64,000 nucleotides of DNA from Desulforhabdus sp. TSK (lineage in GTDB: Bacteria > Desulfobacterota > Syntrophobacteria > Syntrophobacterales > Syntrophobacteraceae). Position numbers and translations under genes: made by a program. Below, piece by piece: positions 25,576 to 33,892 of the stretch. The notes under the pieces are model-generated. The model had not been told where the DNA came from. It saw only the letters and a program-made list of their open reading frames with translations, and made no database searches. The stretch spans positions 1 through 64,000 of the forward strand of contig NZ_BQXM01000012.1 in NCBI RefSeq assembly GCF_022836495.1, given 5' to 3'. How positions within the stretch are numbered: position 1 is the first letter of the stretch; each line of letters starts with the position of its first letter.

Positions 25576-26442
25576 ATGTTGATTGAGACGACAGGACAAG
25601 GGAAGCGAATTCCAAGGATCGATTTCCATATCCATCCGGGTATATGTACTTTCATGCAGCCTTGGGTGGTCGAATGGTACAATCGGAACCTTCCGGTAAA
25701 GTTTGATGAATTCATTGAACAATACAAGGATCCTGGATTTTTTGAAGAATTTTTGACCCGTGAGGGTGTCGATTATGCCTGTGTCCTCGTGGAGCAATCC
25801 TACGTCACAACCGGGGTCACCACCAACGACCAGGTGAGGGATTATTGCCGGGGGCGGCGTCGCCTGATTCCCTTCTGCGACGTCAACCCCGCCCTCTATG
25901 CCAGGCCGGGCGAGGAACTGAGGAGGTTGGTGGAAGAGGAGGGTTTTCGCGGGGTAAAGCTCTACCCGACCTACCAGCATTTTTACCTCAACGAGTCGCG
26001 CATCTACCCCATCTACCAGGCCGCCCGGGACCTGGGCATCCCCGTCTTGATTCACACGGGCTCTTCGGTGTTTCGGGGGGCGCGACTGAAGTACGGCGAC
26101 CCCCTGCACCTGGACGATGTCGCGGTGGATTTTCCCGACCTCCCCCTCATCATGGCGCATTCGGGGCGAGGTTTTTGGTACGACCGGGCTTTTTTCCTAT
26201 CCAGGCTGCATGAAAACGTTTACATGGAAGTCTCAGGCCTGCCCCCGGCCCGCCTGCTGGATTATTTCCCGGAGCTCCCCCGAAATACACAGAAGGTGAT
26301 CTTCGGGAGTGACTGGCCGGGAATGTTTTATATCAAGCGTAATATGGAAGCCATTGCCGCCCTTCCGCTGGATGCCGAATCGGTGGACAATATTCTCGGC
26401 GGCAATGCAGCACGAATTCTTAAACTGGAGGGATATCAATGA
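25576..26442 (+). CDS. Amidohydrolase-2 family metal-dependent hydrolase/decarboxylase
   Basis: A 288-residue TIM-barrel protein with the metal motif H18-x-H20 (FHIHPG), a later LIHTGSS histidine, AHSGRG, and the catalytic aspartate in FGSDWPG. This is the ACMSD/gamma-resorcylate decarboxylase superfamily (amidohydrolase_2). Members decarboxylate aromatic acids or hydrolyse cyclic compounds. I prefer the ATG at 25576 (AAGG upstream); 25570 is also possible. Its stop overlaps the start of the next gene (ATGA). Its presence between a carrier and beta-oxidation genes suggests a ring-opening or decarboxylation step for a specific substrate. Confidence 0.82.
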   Translation: MLIETTGQGKRIPRIDFHIHPGICTFMQPWVVEWYNRNLPVKFDEFIEQYKDPGFFEEFLTREGVDYACVLVEQSYVTTGVTTNDQVRDYCRGRRRLIPFCDVNPALYARPGEELRRLVEEEGFRGVKLYPTYQHFYLNESRIYPIYQAARDLGIPVLIHTGSSVFRGARLKYGDPLHLDDVAVDFPDLPLIMAHSGRGFWYDRAFFLSRLHENVYMEVSGLPPARLLDYFPELPRNTQKVIFGSDWPGMFYIKRNMEAIAALPLDAESVDNILGGNAARILKLEGYQ

Positions 26443-27290
26443 GCATTAAGACAATCGGAGTGGTGGGTGCAGGAGCCATGGGAACAGGGATTGCGCATGT
26501 TGCGGCCATGGCGGGATACAATGTGGTTTTGCGTGATATCGACATGGCCTACGTGGACAATTCCGTGAAAAACATGGACAACTTCATGGCCAAGTCCGTC
26601 GAGAAGGGCAAAATGACCGAGGAGCAGCGCCAGGCTACCCTGGGTCGCATCAAAAAAACCATCGTGCTGGACGACTTCGCCGATGTAGATTTCGTCATCG
26701 AGGTTGTCATCGAGAACATGGACCTCAAGAAGGAAGTGTTCCAGGCCCTCGACAAGCTCTGCCGCCCGGAGGTCATTTTGGCCAGCAACACCTCATCCAT
26801 GTCCATCACGGCCATTGCCGCCTGCACGGGCAGACCGGACAAGGTCTGCGGCATGCATTTCTTCAACCCCGCACAGATCATGCGGCTGGTGGAAGTGATC
26901 CGGGGACTGCAAACATCCGACGAAACCGTCGCCACTGCAAGAGCACTGGCCGAGTCCTTCGGCAAGAAGGCCATCGAGGTCAAGAAGGATTCTCCGGGCT
27001 TTGTCGTCAACCGCATCATGATTCCCCAGTTCATCGAGGCCTGCCGCCTTTATGAAGAAGGGGTGGCCTCCATCGAGGACATCGATACCGCCGTCAAGCT
27101 GGGTCTCAATTATCCCATGGGTCCCTTCGAGCTGATGGACTATACGGGGATCGATATCAGCTATTTCGTCATGGAGTATTTTGCGGACGAGCTGCGAAAC
27201 AACCAGTATGCGGCGCCTCAAGTCATCAAACAGATGGTCCGGGCCAACAAGCTGGGCAAGAAGACCGGCGGTGGATTCTATTCCAAGTAG
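26439..27290 (+). CDS. 3-hydroxyacyl-CoA (3-hydroxybutyryl-CoA) dehydrogenase
   Basis: A 283-residue NAD-dependent dehydrogenase with the nucleotide loop GAGAMGTG (10-17), the catalytic HFFNPA histidine near 140 with its glutamate partner in EVIRG, and the C-terminal PMGPFELMDYTGID. Length equals Hbd-type enzymes acting on 3-hydroxybutyryl-CoA. It starts with a 4-base overlap to the amidohydrolase gene, implying coupled translation. It would convert (S)-3-hydroxyacyl-CoA to 3-ketoacyl-CoA before the thiolase at 29.2 kb. Confidence 0.93.
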   Translation: MSIKTIGVVGAGAMGTGIAHVAAMAGYNVVLRDIDMAYVDNSVKNMDNFMAKSVEKGKMTEEQRQATLGRIKKTIVLDDFADVDFVIEVVIENMDLKKEVFQALDKLCRPEVILASNTSSMSITAIAACTGRPDKVCGMHFFNPAQIMRLVEVIRGLQTSDETVATARALAESFGKKAIEVKKDSPGFVVNRIMIPQFIEACRLYEEGVASIEDIDTAVKLGLNYPMGPFELMDYTGIDISYFVMEYFADELRNNQYAAPQVIKQMVRANKLGKKTGGGFYSK

Positions 27291-27368
27291 CCGGCACGTA
27301 TTGAGTCTTTCATGCAAAACACACTCTCATTTCCCTGAATAATAGAGTGTTCGACGAGAGGAAAACCA

Positions 27369-29123
27369 ATGTCGCAGTTGCCAAAAGGGGGAAGTTTTCT
27401 CATTCAGCCGACAGACCCCCAAAGCGTGTTCACGCCTGAAGACTTTGCTGAAGAGCACCGGATGATCGAGCAGACGGTCACCAAATTTGTGGCCGACAGG
27501 ATTCTAACCAGAATTGAAGAGCTGGAATCCCAGAAAGAGGGGCTGATCCGGGAGCTCCTGGAGGAAGCAGGCGAACTGGGGCTTCTGGGCGCTGAAGTGC
27601 CTGAGCAGTATAATGGCTTCGAGATGGACAAGATCAGCTCCACCGTTATCGCTGAAGGCATGGGCAGGGCGGGCTCCTTTGCCATGACCCACGGAGGCCA
27701 GGTGGGTATCGGCAGTCTGCCCATCGTGTTTTTTGGAAATCACGAGCAAAAGACAAAATACCTCCCCGGCATTGTCACGGGTGAGAGCATCGGTGCCTAC
27801 GCCCTGACGGAACCGGGTGCCGGCTCTGATGCGCTTTCGGCCAAGACCAAGGCCGTCCTCAGCCCGGACGGGAAATACTACATCCTGAACGGCGCCAAGC
27901 AGTTCATCACCAATGCCGGTATGGCGGACATTTTCATCGTGTACGCCAAGATTGACGGCGACAAGTTCAGCGCGTTCATCGTGGAAGGCGGTTCCGAAGG
28001 GTTGACCACGGGGCTCGAAGAGAAAAAAATGGGAATCAAGGGCTCTTCCACCCGGACGGTCTACTTCGAGGATGTGAAGGTTCCCGTCGAGAATTTGCTT
28101 TTCGAGATCGGGCGCGGGCATGTCGTCGCCTTCAACATTTTGAACATGGGCCGTTACAAGCTTGCGGCCAATTCCGTGGGACAGGCGAAGTTCGCCCTGG
28201 AGCTTTCGGCCGGCTATGCCAATGAACGCAAACAGTTCGGAGTCCCCATTGCTCAGTTCGGTATGATCAAGGAAAAGCTGGCCGAGATGGCGATCCAGAT
28301 CTATGCCGCCGAAAGCATGGTGTACCGGACCGGTGGCTTGCTGGAAGACATCATGCACAGCCTCGACACGAGTGGGCCGGATGGGGGCCGTGTGGCAGCG
28401 AAGGGGATCGAGGAATATGCCCTGGAGTGCTCCCTGAACAAGGTTTTTGCCACCGAAGTCACGTCCTTTGCGGTGGATGAAGGCGTGCAGATTCATGGCG
28501 GTTACGGGTTCATTTCGGAGTATCCCATCGAAAGACTCTATCGCGATGCACGCATTTTCAGGATCTTCGAAGGAACCAACGAAATCAATCGCGTTCTTAT
28601 TCCCACTCTGCTGGTCCGCAAGGCCAGCAAGGGAGACCTTCCCCTGCTGGAAGCCGCCAAAGAGATCAAGGCACGTTTAACATCCGGCATGTCCACCCGG
28701 GAAAGCGTCGAAGATCTGGTGCAGGCATCCAAGGACATTTTTCTGTTTGTTATGGGGCTTGCCTGGGAGAAAGCAGGCGAAAAACTGCTGAAGCAGCAGG
28801 AAATTCTGGCTCGTCTCGCGGATATGGTCATCACGGCATTCGCCATGGAATGCTCATGGCTGCGGGCCCAAAAGGCCATGGGACGGGAAAGCGAAGCCTT
28901 GGCCAAGCGCAAAATGAATATGGCCAGGGCCTTTATCTATTCGAGACTTCCGCGGCTTGGATTGCTTGCCGGCGAAGTCGTTGCGGCCCTCTGCAGCGGC
29001 CAGGAGGCGAAGACCTTGATGGCCGACCTGTCCAAGCTGATGCAATATGCTCCCGATGATGTCATTGCATTGAAGCAGGAAATCGCCGCAAGCATATCCG
29101 AAGTCGGCAAATACGTCGTTTAG
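27369..29123 (+). CDS. Acyl-CoA dehydrogenase, long (VLCAD/ACAD9-like) form
   Basis: A 584-residue flavoprotein. The N-terminal two thirds form the acyl-CoA dehydrogenase fold (YALTEPGAGSD, GIKGSSTR, NERKQFG) with the catalytic glutamate in IFEGTNEINR. An extra helical domain of about 170 residues follows, as in VLCAD and ACAD9. Such enzymes pass electrons to ETF. The ATG at 27369 is preceded by GAGAGG. It lies between the dehydrogenase and thiolase genes in one operon. Chain-length preference cannot be read from sequence. Confidence 0.92.
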   Translation: MSQLPKGGSFLIQPTDPQSVFTPEDFAEEHRMIEQTVTKFVADRILTRIEELESQKEGLIRELLEEAGELGLLGAEVPEQYNGFEMDKISSTVIAEGMGRAGSFAMTHGGQVGIGSLPIVFFGNHEQKTKYLPGIVTGESIGAYALTEPGAGSDALSAKTKAVLSPDGKYYILNGAKQFITNAGMADIFIVYAKIDGDKFSAFIVEGGSEGLTTGLEEKKMGIKGSSTRTVYFEDVKVPVENLLFEIGRGHVVAFNILNMGRYKLAANSVGQAKFALELSAGYANERKQFGVPIAQFGMIKEKLAEMAIQIYAAESMVYRTGGLLEDIMHSLDTSGPDGGRVAAKGIEEYALECSLNKVFATEVTSFAVDEGVQIHGGYGFISEYPIERLYRDARIFRIFEGTNEINRVLIPTLLVRKASKGDLPLLEAAKEIKARLTSGMSTRESVEDLVQASKDIFLFVMGLAWEKAGEKLLKQQEILARLADMVITAFAMECSWLRAQKAMGRESEALAKRKMNMARAFIYSRLPRLGLLAGEVVAALCSGQEAKTLMADLSKLMQYAPDDVIALKQEIAASISEVGKYVV

Positions 29124-29245
29124 GGGTATTCTTGGGGTTTTGTCCCGGCACGACTGACGGAGCGTGACGCAGCGCGAAACGGCGCAGGTCGTGCAGAGCC
29201 CCCGATGCATGGTTCAAAAACTCGAACATATGGAGGTATTTGGTA

Positions 29246-30436
29246 ATGTTGAAAAAAGCGTATATCCCCTTCAGAGGTTATTACTCCACACCGTTTGCTC
29301 GCTGGCAGGGGAGCATGGCCAATGAGAACGCCATTGTGCTGGGGGCTGAGACAGCCGGTCGATGGCTGGCAGGAAAGAACTGGGATCCCAAAATCTTCGA
29401 TTATCTCTTTCTGGGGATAACCATCGGCCAGCACCGCTGGTTTTACGGAAGCACCTGGGCCGCAGCCCTCATGGGGGCGACCGGCACTCCCGGCATGACC
29501 ATCAGCCAGGCCTGCACCACATCCGTCACCTGCATCTACCAGGCCGCCGTGGGTGTCGAGACGGGATTGTACCAGAATCCCTTCTGCCTTATGGCCGACC
29601 GATGCTCCAACGGCCCGCACACCGTCTGGCCGAACCCTTCGGGCCCCGGCGGCGAAGTCATTTCCGAGAACTGGATGATGGACAACTTCGGCTATGATCC
29701 CAACGCCAAGAACGCCATGATTCAAACTGCGGAGAACGTGGCCGCTGAAAGCGGGTGCACGCGCGAGGAAGCCGATGCAGTCGCTCTGCGCCGTTACGAG
29801 CAGTACCTGATGGGCATGGCCAATGACCGGGAATTTCAGAAGCGCTACATGTTCCCTGCGGAAGTCAAGGTTTCCAAAAAGAAGACGATCCTCGTGGAAA
29901 CCGATGAAGGGATCACGCCTACGACAAAAGAGGGGCTGGCGGGTCTCAAGCCGGTCGTGCCCGGCGGCATTCACACCTTCGGCGCCCAGACTCACCCCGC
30001 CGATGGAAACTGCGGCATTGTCGTCACATCCCGCGAAAAAGCCAAAGAGCTCAGCGCCGATTCATCCGTGGAAATCCAGGTGGTTTCCTACGGCTTCGCC
30101 AGGGCCAAAAAGGGATTCATGGCCATGGCCCCGGTTCCAGCCGCGCAGATGGCCCTGGACAAGGCCGGCCTCAACATCAAGGACATGAAGGTCATCAAGA
30201 CCCACAATCCCTTTGCGGCCAACGATCTCTATATGTCCAAGGCGATGAATATCGATGTCATGAGCTTCAACAACTATGGCAGCTCGCTGATTTATGGCCA
30301 TCCCCAGGGACCGACGGCCGGGCGATGCGTCATCGAAGGCATCGAGGAAGCGGTGCAACTGGGCGGCGGTTACCTTCTCTTTGCAGGATGCGCAGCGGGC
30401 GACACCGGGGCGGGTCTTGTTTTGAAGATCAACTGA
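29246..30436 (+). CDS. Thiolase (acetyl-CoA C-acyltransferase family)
   Basis: A 396-residue thiolase with the nucleophile C90 (SQACTTS), KTHNPFAAND and GHPQGPT histidines, and the second active cysteine in AGCAAGDTG. It is a divergent member: the NEHF-type motif of biosynthetic thiolases is replaced by THNPF. GGAGG is 9 bases before the ATG at 29246. It ends the operon and is followed by a MITE-like element and a terminator. It would cleave 3-ketoacyl-CoA to acetyl-CoA. Confidence 0.9.
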   Translation: MLKKAYIPFRGYYSTPFARWQGSMANENAIVLGAETAGRWLAGKNWDPKIFDYLFLGITIGQHRWFYGSTWAAALMGATGTPGMTISQACTTSVTCIYQAAVGVETGLYQNPFCLMADRCSNGPHTVWPNPSGPGGEVISENWMMDNFGYDPNAKNAMIQTAENVAAESGCTREEADAVALRRYEQYLMGMANDREFQKRYMFPAEVKVSKKKTILVETDEGITPTTKEGLAGLKPVVPGGIHTFGAQTHPADGNCGIVVTSREKAKELSADSSVEIQVVSYGFARAKKGFMAMAPVPAAQMALDKAGLNIKDMKVIKTHNPFAANDLYMSKAMNIDVMSFNNYGSSLIYGHPQGPTAGRCVIEGIEEAVQLGGGYLLFAGCAAGDTGAGLVLKIN

Positions 30437-30447
30437 CCTGGATGTAA

Positions 30448-30563
30448 TACTACAACGAGATTTCCTGCGTAGGGTGGGCTTTGCCCACCATCCTGCGCCA
30501 ACAGCATTGGTTGGTGGGCAAAGCCCACCCTACGCGGGAGAGCAATGTCTCGTTGTCGTAGTA
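30448..30563. mobile_element. 116-bp MITE-like palindromic element, copy 1
   Basis: The ends are TACTACAACGAGA and, inverted, TACTACGACAACGAGA. Inside are two perfect 24-bp arms (30467-30490 and 30512-30535) beginning GCGTAGGGTGGGCTTTGC. A second copy of the same length lies at 31955. No coding capacity. Terminal inverted repeats with a palindromic core indicate a non-autonomous element. Confidence 0.82.
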
Positions 30564-30580
30564 AGATCGTCTCCAAAGAG

Positions 30581-30606
30581 GCCCGGTGTAAAAACCGGGC
30601 TTTTTT
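30581..30606 (+). terminator. Rho-independent terminator of the acyl-CoA operon
   Basis: GCCCGGT (30581-30587) pairs with ACCGGGC (30594-30600) and is followed by six T. It lies 145 bases after the thiolase stop, beyond the MITE-like element, which may have been inserted between gene and terminator. The remaining 310 bases before the DUF2080 gene hold nothing recognised. Confidence 0.88.
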
Positions 30607-30918
30607 ATTTCCTGCCCGAATTCAGCGCATCCAAGATTTCCCCTTTTCACGTGACCTTCCGAAGAAGCTGCCGTTTTAGCCTCACGATTTCTTGACGTGA
30701 TTACCTTCACATGGTAGTTTCACGTCCACACTCCTGGAGAGAGCATGACAACCTCACTTGCTTCCTCGGGATGCGTCACGAACACCGAGAGACGTATTGC
30801 GACAGCGGGAGTCTTCCATGGAGCCCACCGCGGCAGGGCACGTTGCCCGAGGTGGAAGAGGCTGCGATGACGCGCTGCGGGGAAGACCTCCCCGTTCAGT
30901 TTTTTTCAGCGAGGTTCA

Positions 30919-31143
30919 ATGAAGAAAGTGGCAACTGGAAAAAAAACCACTGACAGTGAAAGAACCACCGAGAGCGCCCAGCAGTCTCAAGGCGCGGCTC
31001 CAGCCGTTCCCAAAAGGGTCAAGTTCGAAGTTTTTGGCGAAGAGATGTTGGAGAAGGAAGTCAAGCTCAGCGGCAACAGCGGGAGGGTTTACCTTCCTCC
31101 CGACTGGGTTGGCCATCAGGTGAAAATCATACGGATTGACTGA
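30919..31143 (+). CDS. DUF2080-family small protein, AbrB/MazE-like signature (copy 2)
   Basis: A 74-residue paralogue of the protein at 21574. The first 31 residues are low-complexity (Thr, Ser, Gln, Ala) and unrelated between copies; the last 43 are almost the same (GEEMLEKEVKLSGNSGRVYL). GAGG is close before the ATG. It lies between a MITE-like element and a GNAT gene, 17 bases before the latter. Purifying selection on the C-terminal half suggests a working DNA- or protein-binding unit; the function is unknown. Confidence 0.75.
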   Translation: MKKVATGKKTTDSERTTESAQQSQGAAPAVPKRVKFEVFGEEMLEKEVKLSGNSGRVYLPPDWVGHQVKIIRID

Positions 31144-31160
31144 AATGGCTTGGGGGAAAA

Positions 31161-31613
31161 ATGGTTTCAGTGGGTGAGGATGTTTCCATCAGAAGGATGA
31201 ATGCAGACGATGCCGAAGCAGTCTGCGACATTTACGGCAAAATCACCAAAGAGCTCGTAGAGTCCGACTTCAAGAGGTTGCTGGAAGAGCATGCCGAGAA
31301 GGAGGGCCCGGCGATCTGTTTTGTCGCGGAATGGGATGGGAAGATCGTGGGATTCATGATCACCTACATCCTCCCTTTCGGATTTGGGATAGAGCGCAGC
31401 AGTGCGTGGATCGCCACCATGGGCGTTCACCCCAAATATATGGGGCAGGGCATCGGTGGAAAGATGGCACGGGAGATCTTGAGCCACTACAAAGATCGGG
31501 GCATCAGCGTGATTCACACGTCGGTTCGATGGGATTCGACGGACGTTCTGTCCTTTTTCAAGAGCCTTGGCTTCGACAGGAGCGAGCTCATCAACTTGTC
31601 CAAGCCCTTGTAA
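31161..31613 (+). CDS. GNAT-family N-acetyltransferase
   Basis: A 150-residue GCN5-like acetyltransferase. Motif A is MGVHPKYMGQGIGGKMAREI (about 94-113), with the acetyl-CoA pyrophosphate loop QGIGGKM, followed by a C-terminal FFKSLGF strand-helix. It is close to RimI-type enzymes in size. A GGGGG stretch lies just before the ATG. It follows the DUF2080 gene by 17 bases, so the two may be co-transcribed. The substrate is not predictable. Confidence 0.88.
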   Translation: MVSVGEDVSIRRMNADDAEAVCDIYGKITKELVESDFKRLLEEHAEKEGPAICFVAEWDGKIVGFMITYILPFGFGIERSSAWIATMGVHPKYMGQGIGGKMAREILSHYKDRGISVIHTSVRWDSTDVLSFFKSLGFDRSELINLSKPL

Positions 31614-31835
31614 TATCCAACCACATTGCAGCAGAAGAGCTAATGACACCCGGTACGGGAGATCGGGTGAAGGGCTGGGTTACCCTCTTGTAGCGCTCTT
31701 CGCCCAGCATATGAAAAAACGGGTGGGCACACTCTGTCGTGCCCACCGGAGCACGTCGCCCCCCGCCACAATGCATCGACATCTTGCCGTTAGAAACAAT
31801 CCTAAGGCAGCTCACAAATAATAGGGTACCAGAAC
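31614..31835. other. Short gap with small hairpins after the GNAT gene
   Basis: Hairpins CACCCG/CGGGTG and GGGCAC/GTGCCC are present but neither is followed by a T-run. No gene is supported here. Confidence 0.4.
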
Positions 31836-31910
31836 TGTAGGAGCGGCTTCCAGCCGCGACATCGGAGAAGCCGCCATGCGGCTTGGTCGCGGCTGGAAGC
31901 CGCTCCTACA
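31836..31910. repeat. 25-bp perfect inverted repeat, GTAGGAGCGGC (REP-like) family
   Basis: The arms 31836-31860 and 31886-31910 are exact reverse complements beginning TGTAGGAGCGGCTTCC. The 25-base centre holds its own small hairpin (AAGCCGC/GCGGCTT). It is related to the palindrome at 2418 and lies 45 bases from MITE copy 2. Confidence 0.87.
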
Positions 31911-31954
31911 AAGCAAGCTGCCCTTTGCGAGGTTATTTCTTTGGAGCTGCCTAT

Positions 31955-32070
31955 TACTACAACGAGAATTCTTGCGTAGGGTGGGCTTTGCCCACCATTC
32001 TGCGCCGAACACATTGGTTGGTGGGCAAAGCCCACCCTACGTGGGAAAACAATGTCTCGTTGTCGTACTA
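31955..32070. mobile_element. 116-bp MITE-like palindromic element, copy 2
   Basis: Same length, ends (TACTACAACGAGA / TAGTACGACAACGAGA) and core as copy 1 at 30448, with a few differences in the spacer and right shoulder. It separates the GNAT region from the 3' end of the transporter gene on the other strand. Confidence 0.82.
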
Positions 32071-32229
32071 AGGCGTCACTCAGTCGGTTTTTCCATTGGA
32101 AGCACCAAGCCTTTTGCATTGCGGTTGCCGAAAAATTTTCCAAGGACGCCGGGTGCTCGCCAAAGTCGTATGCTCACACCACCCTGCCTGGCACGCTCAT
32201 GTCGGATTCACACCCGACGTCCCGGGAAA

Positions 32230-33633
32230 TCAGCGAATCACACCGATCATGCGCCAGTAGGGCATGCTGATGAGCAGGGCCACGATCACCGCGACAATAT
32301 AGGACACACCCGCCAAAGTCACATGGTGCGGCGCCCACCCTTTGCCCTGCATCATGCCTTCGGCCATCAGGGTGAAGGGCTGCTGGTAGCTCAGCAGGAA
32401 GAAGTTGATGCCCACGATGTAGGCCATGGAGGCGACCAGGGGATGAATGCCGAACTGGTTGAAGACCGGTATGAGGATGGGAACCGTGAGAGCGATGGTC
32501 GAAAAGCCCCAGGGGACATCGATGAAGCGGATCGCCATGATGCCGAAGGTGGTCACCAACAGGAAAGACAATGGGTTCTCGGCCAGGGACATCAGATTCG
32601 GCTGCAGGATAGGTACGATCCAGTCGGACACCTTTGCATTGACGAAGATGGGCGAAAGGCTGATGGCAACCCCGAAGAACATGATGACGTCCCAGTTGAC
32701 ACCCGTGCTGACTTCCGGAACGGTAATGATCTTGAAGATAATGAGCAATGCCAGCGCCATCAACGCAACAGCAGCTGTCGGGATCCCGTGCATCTTTTCC
32801 GTCGTGAACATGATGAGAGAGCCGATGAGGATGGCAATCGCCACTTTTTCGTCACGGGTAACGGGCCCCAGGGCGGCATATTGTGCCCTGAAGGTGTCGC
32901 GGGGAATGCCGATGGCTTCCTTCGGCCGCATGGTGATGTAAATCAAGACGATGAAGATCACCGTGATCAGCAGCCAGGGCAGCGCCAGGATCTGGAACCA
33001 GGAGTCAAACGTGGCCATGCCCTTCAATTCGGCCGGCAGGAACCCCAGCATGATGGGGCCCGTCAGAGACCCAGTCAGCCAGCCGGTGCCGGGGAAAAGA
33101 CACATGGCCCAGGCAACGATGGTGATGAAGGCAGACCCTTTGGAATGGGGGGCCTGTTTGCACGCCTCGACGACGCTGACGGCGATGGGCATGACGATGG
33201 CGATGCGGACGGTGATAGACGGAGTCAGAGCCGAGAGGGCGATGCCGATGATGAACCAGCTCACGGCCATGGAGAGCCAGCTGGGCTCGAAGCTCTTCAG
33301 CACCAGGTAGGCGATGCGCTTCCCGAGCCCCGTCTTTTGCAGGACAAAGCCGAAATAGAGGGCGGGAATGAGCACCCACACCGCCGGGCTGATGAAGCCC
33401 GCGGCAACGACATTGTACTTGAGGCCGAAGATGAGGCACCCGGCCAGGAGCAGCGAGCCGCCCGCCATGAACGGCAGACCGCCGGGTCGAAAGATCCAGA
33501 AGCCCAGGGTGACGATGACGGTCGCCAGGATCCAGTGCCCCTGCTGAGGCAGCCCTGTAAAAGGAGTGACCAGCCCAATGATCAATGCAATCAAAACTGA
33601 CGCGACAACTCCCAGGACCCTTGTATTCAACAT
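32230..33633 (-). CDS. SLC13/DASS-type anion (carboxylate) transporter, copy A
   Basis: A 467-residue protein with about 12 hydrophobic segments, matching the divalent-anion:Na+ symporter/CitT-like family. It has paired hairpin-type motifs (LSALTPSITVRIAI, and later RFIDVPWGFSTIAL). GGGAGG precedes the ATG at 33633; the longer upstream frame is not conserved. It is the downstream gene of a benzoate-CoA-ligase-type gene, which suggests uptake of an aromatic or dicarboxylic acid for activation. A nearly identical copy (about 8 residue differences) lies at 41428. Confidence 0.85.
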   Translation of the reverse strand: MLNTRVLGVVASVLIALIIGLVTPFTGLPQQGHWILATVIVTLGFWIFRPGGLPFMAGGSLLLAGCLIFGLKYNVVAAGFISPAVWVLIPALYFGFVLQKTGLGKRIAYLVLKSFEPSWLSMAVSWFIIGIALSALTPSITVRIAIVMPIAVSVVEACKQAPHSKGSAFITIVAWAMCLFPGTGWLTGSLTGPIMLGFLPAELKGMATFDSWFQILALPWLLITVIFIVLIYITMRPKEAIGIPRDTFRAQYAALGPVTRDEKVAIAILIGSLIMFTTEKMHGIPTAAVALMALALLIIFKIITVPEVSTGVNWDVIMFFGVAISLSPIFVNAKVSDWIVPILQPNLMSLAENPLSFLLVTTFGIMAIRFIDVPWGFSTIALTVPILIPVFNQFGIHPLVASMAYIVGINFFLLSYQQPFTLMAEGMMQGKGWAPHHVTLAGVSYIVAVIVALLISMPYWRMIGVIR

Positions 33634-33892
33634 TGTATCCCTCCCGGTTATTTCCAAAGCGGCGGCCGGAGCTCCAGACTCTTTCAACCCAGGCCAGCTC
33701 CAGGCCAACCTCGACCCTTGCACCGGAGGACCCGTACCTCATGCCCCCGCAAAACCTGTCGTCAAACTCGTCTGAAATGAACCGGCGGATGATTTTCTCA
33801 CCACCTGGACACGAATCGCCCTCCCTCTGCGCTTCGTGTCCCAGTTGGTGGAATGGATTCATTGCAACGCTTTCCCTCAGGAAAAGATCAGA

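Noticed and set aside
31876-33600. Long plus-strand frames opposite the two transporter genes (also 41521-42798)
   Set aside because: Rich in Asp, Gly, His and Arg with repeated HDDG-type stretches, typical of antisense reading of GC-rich membrane-protein genes. They recur only because the transporters are duplicated.
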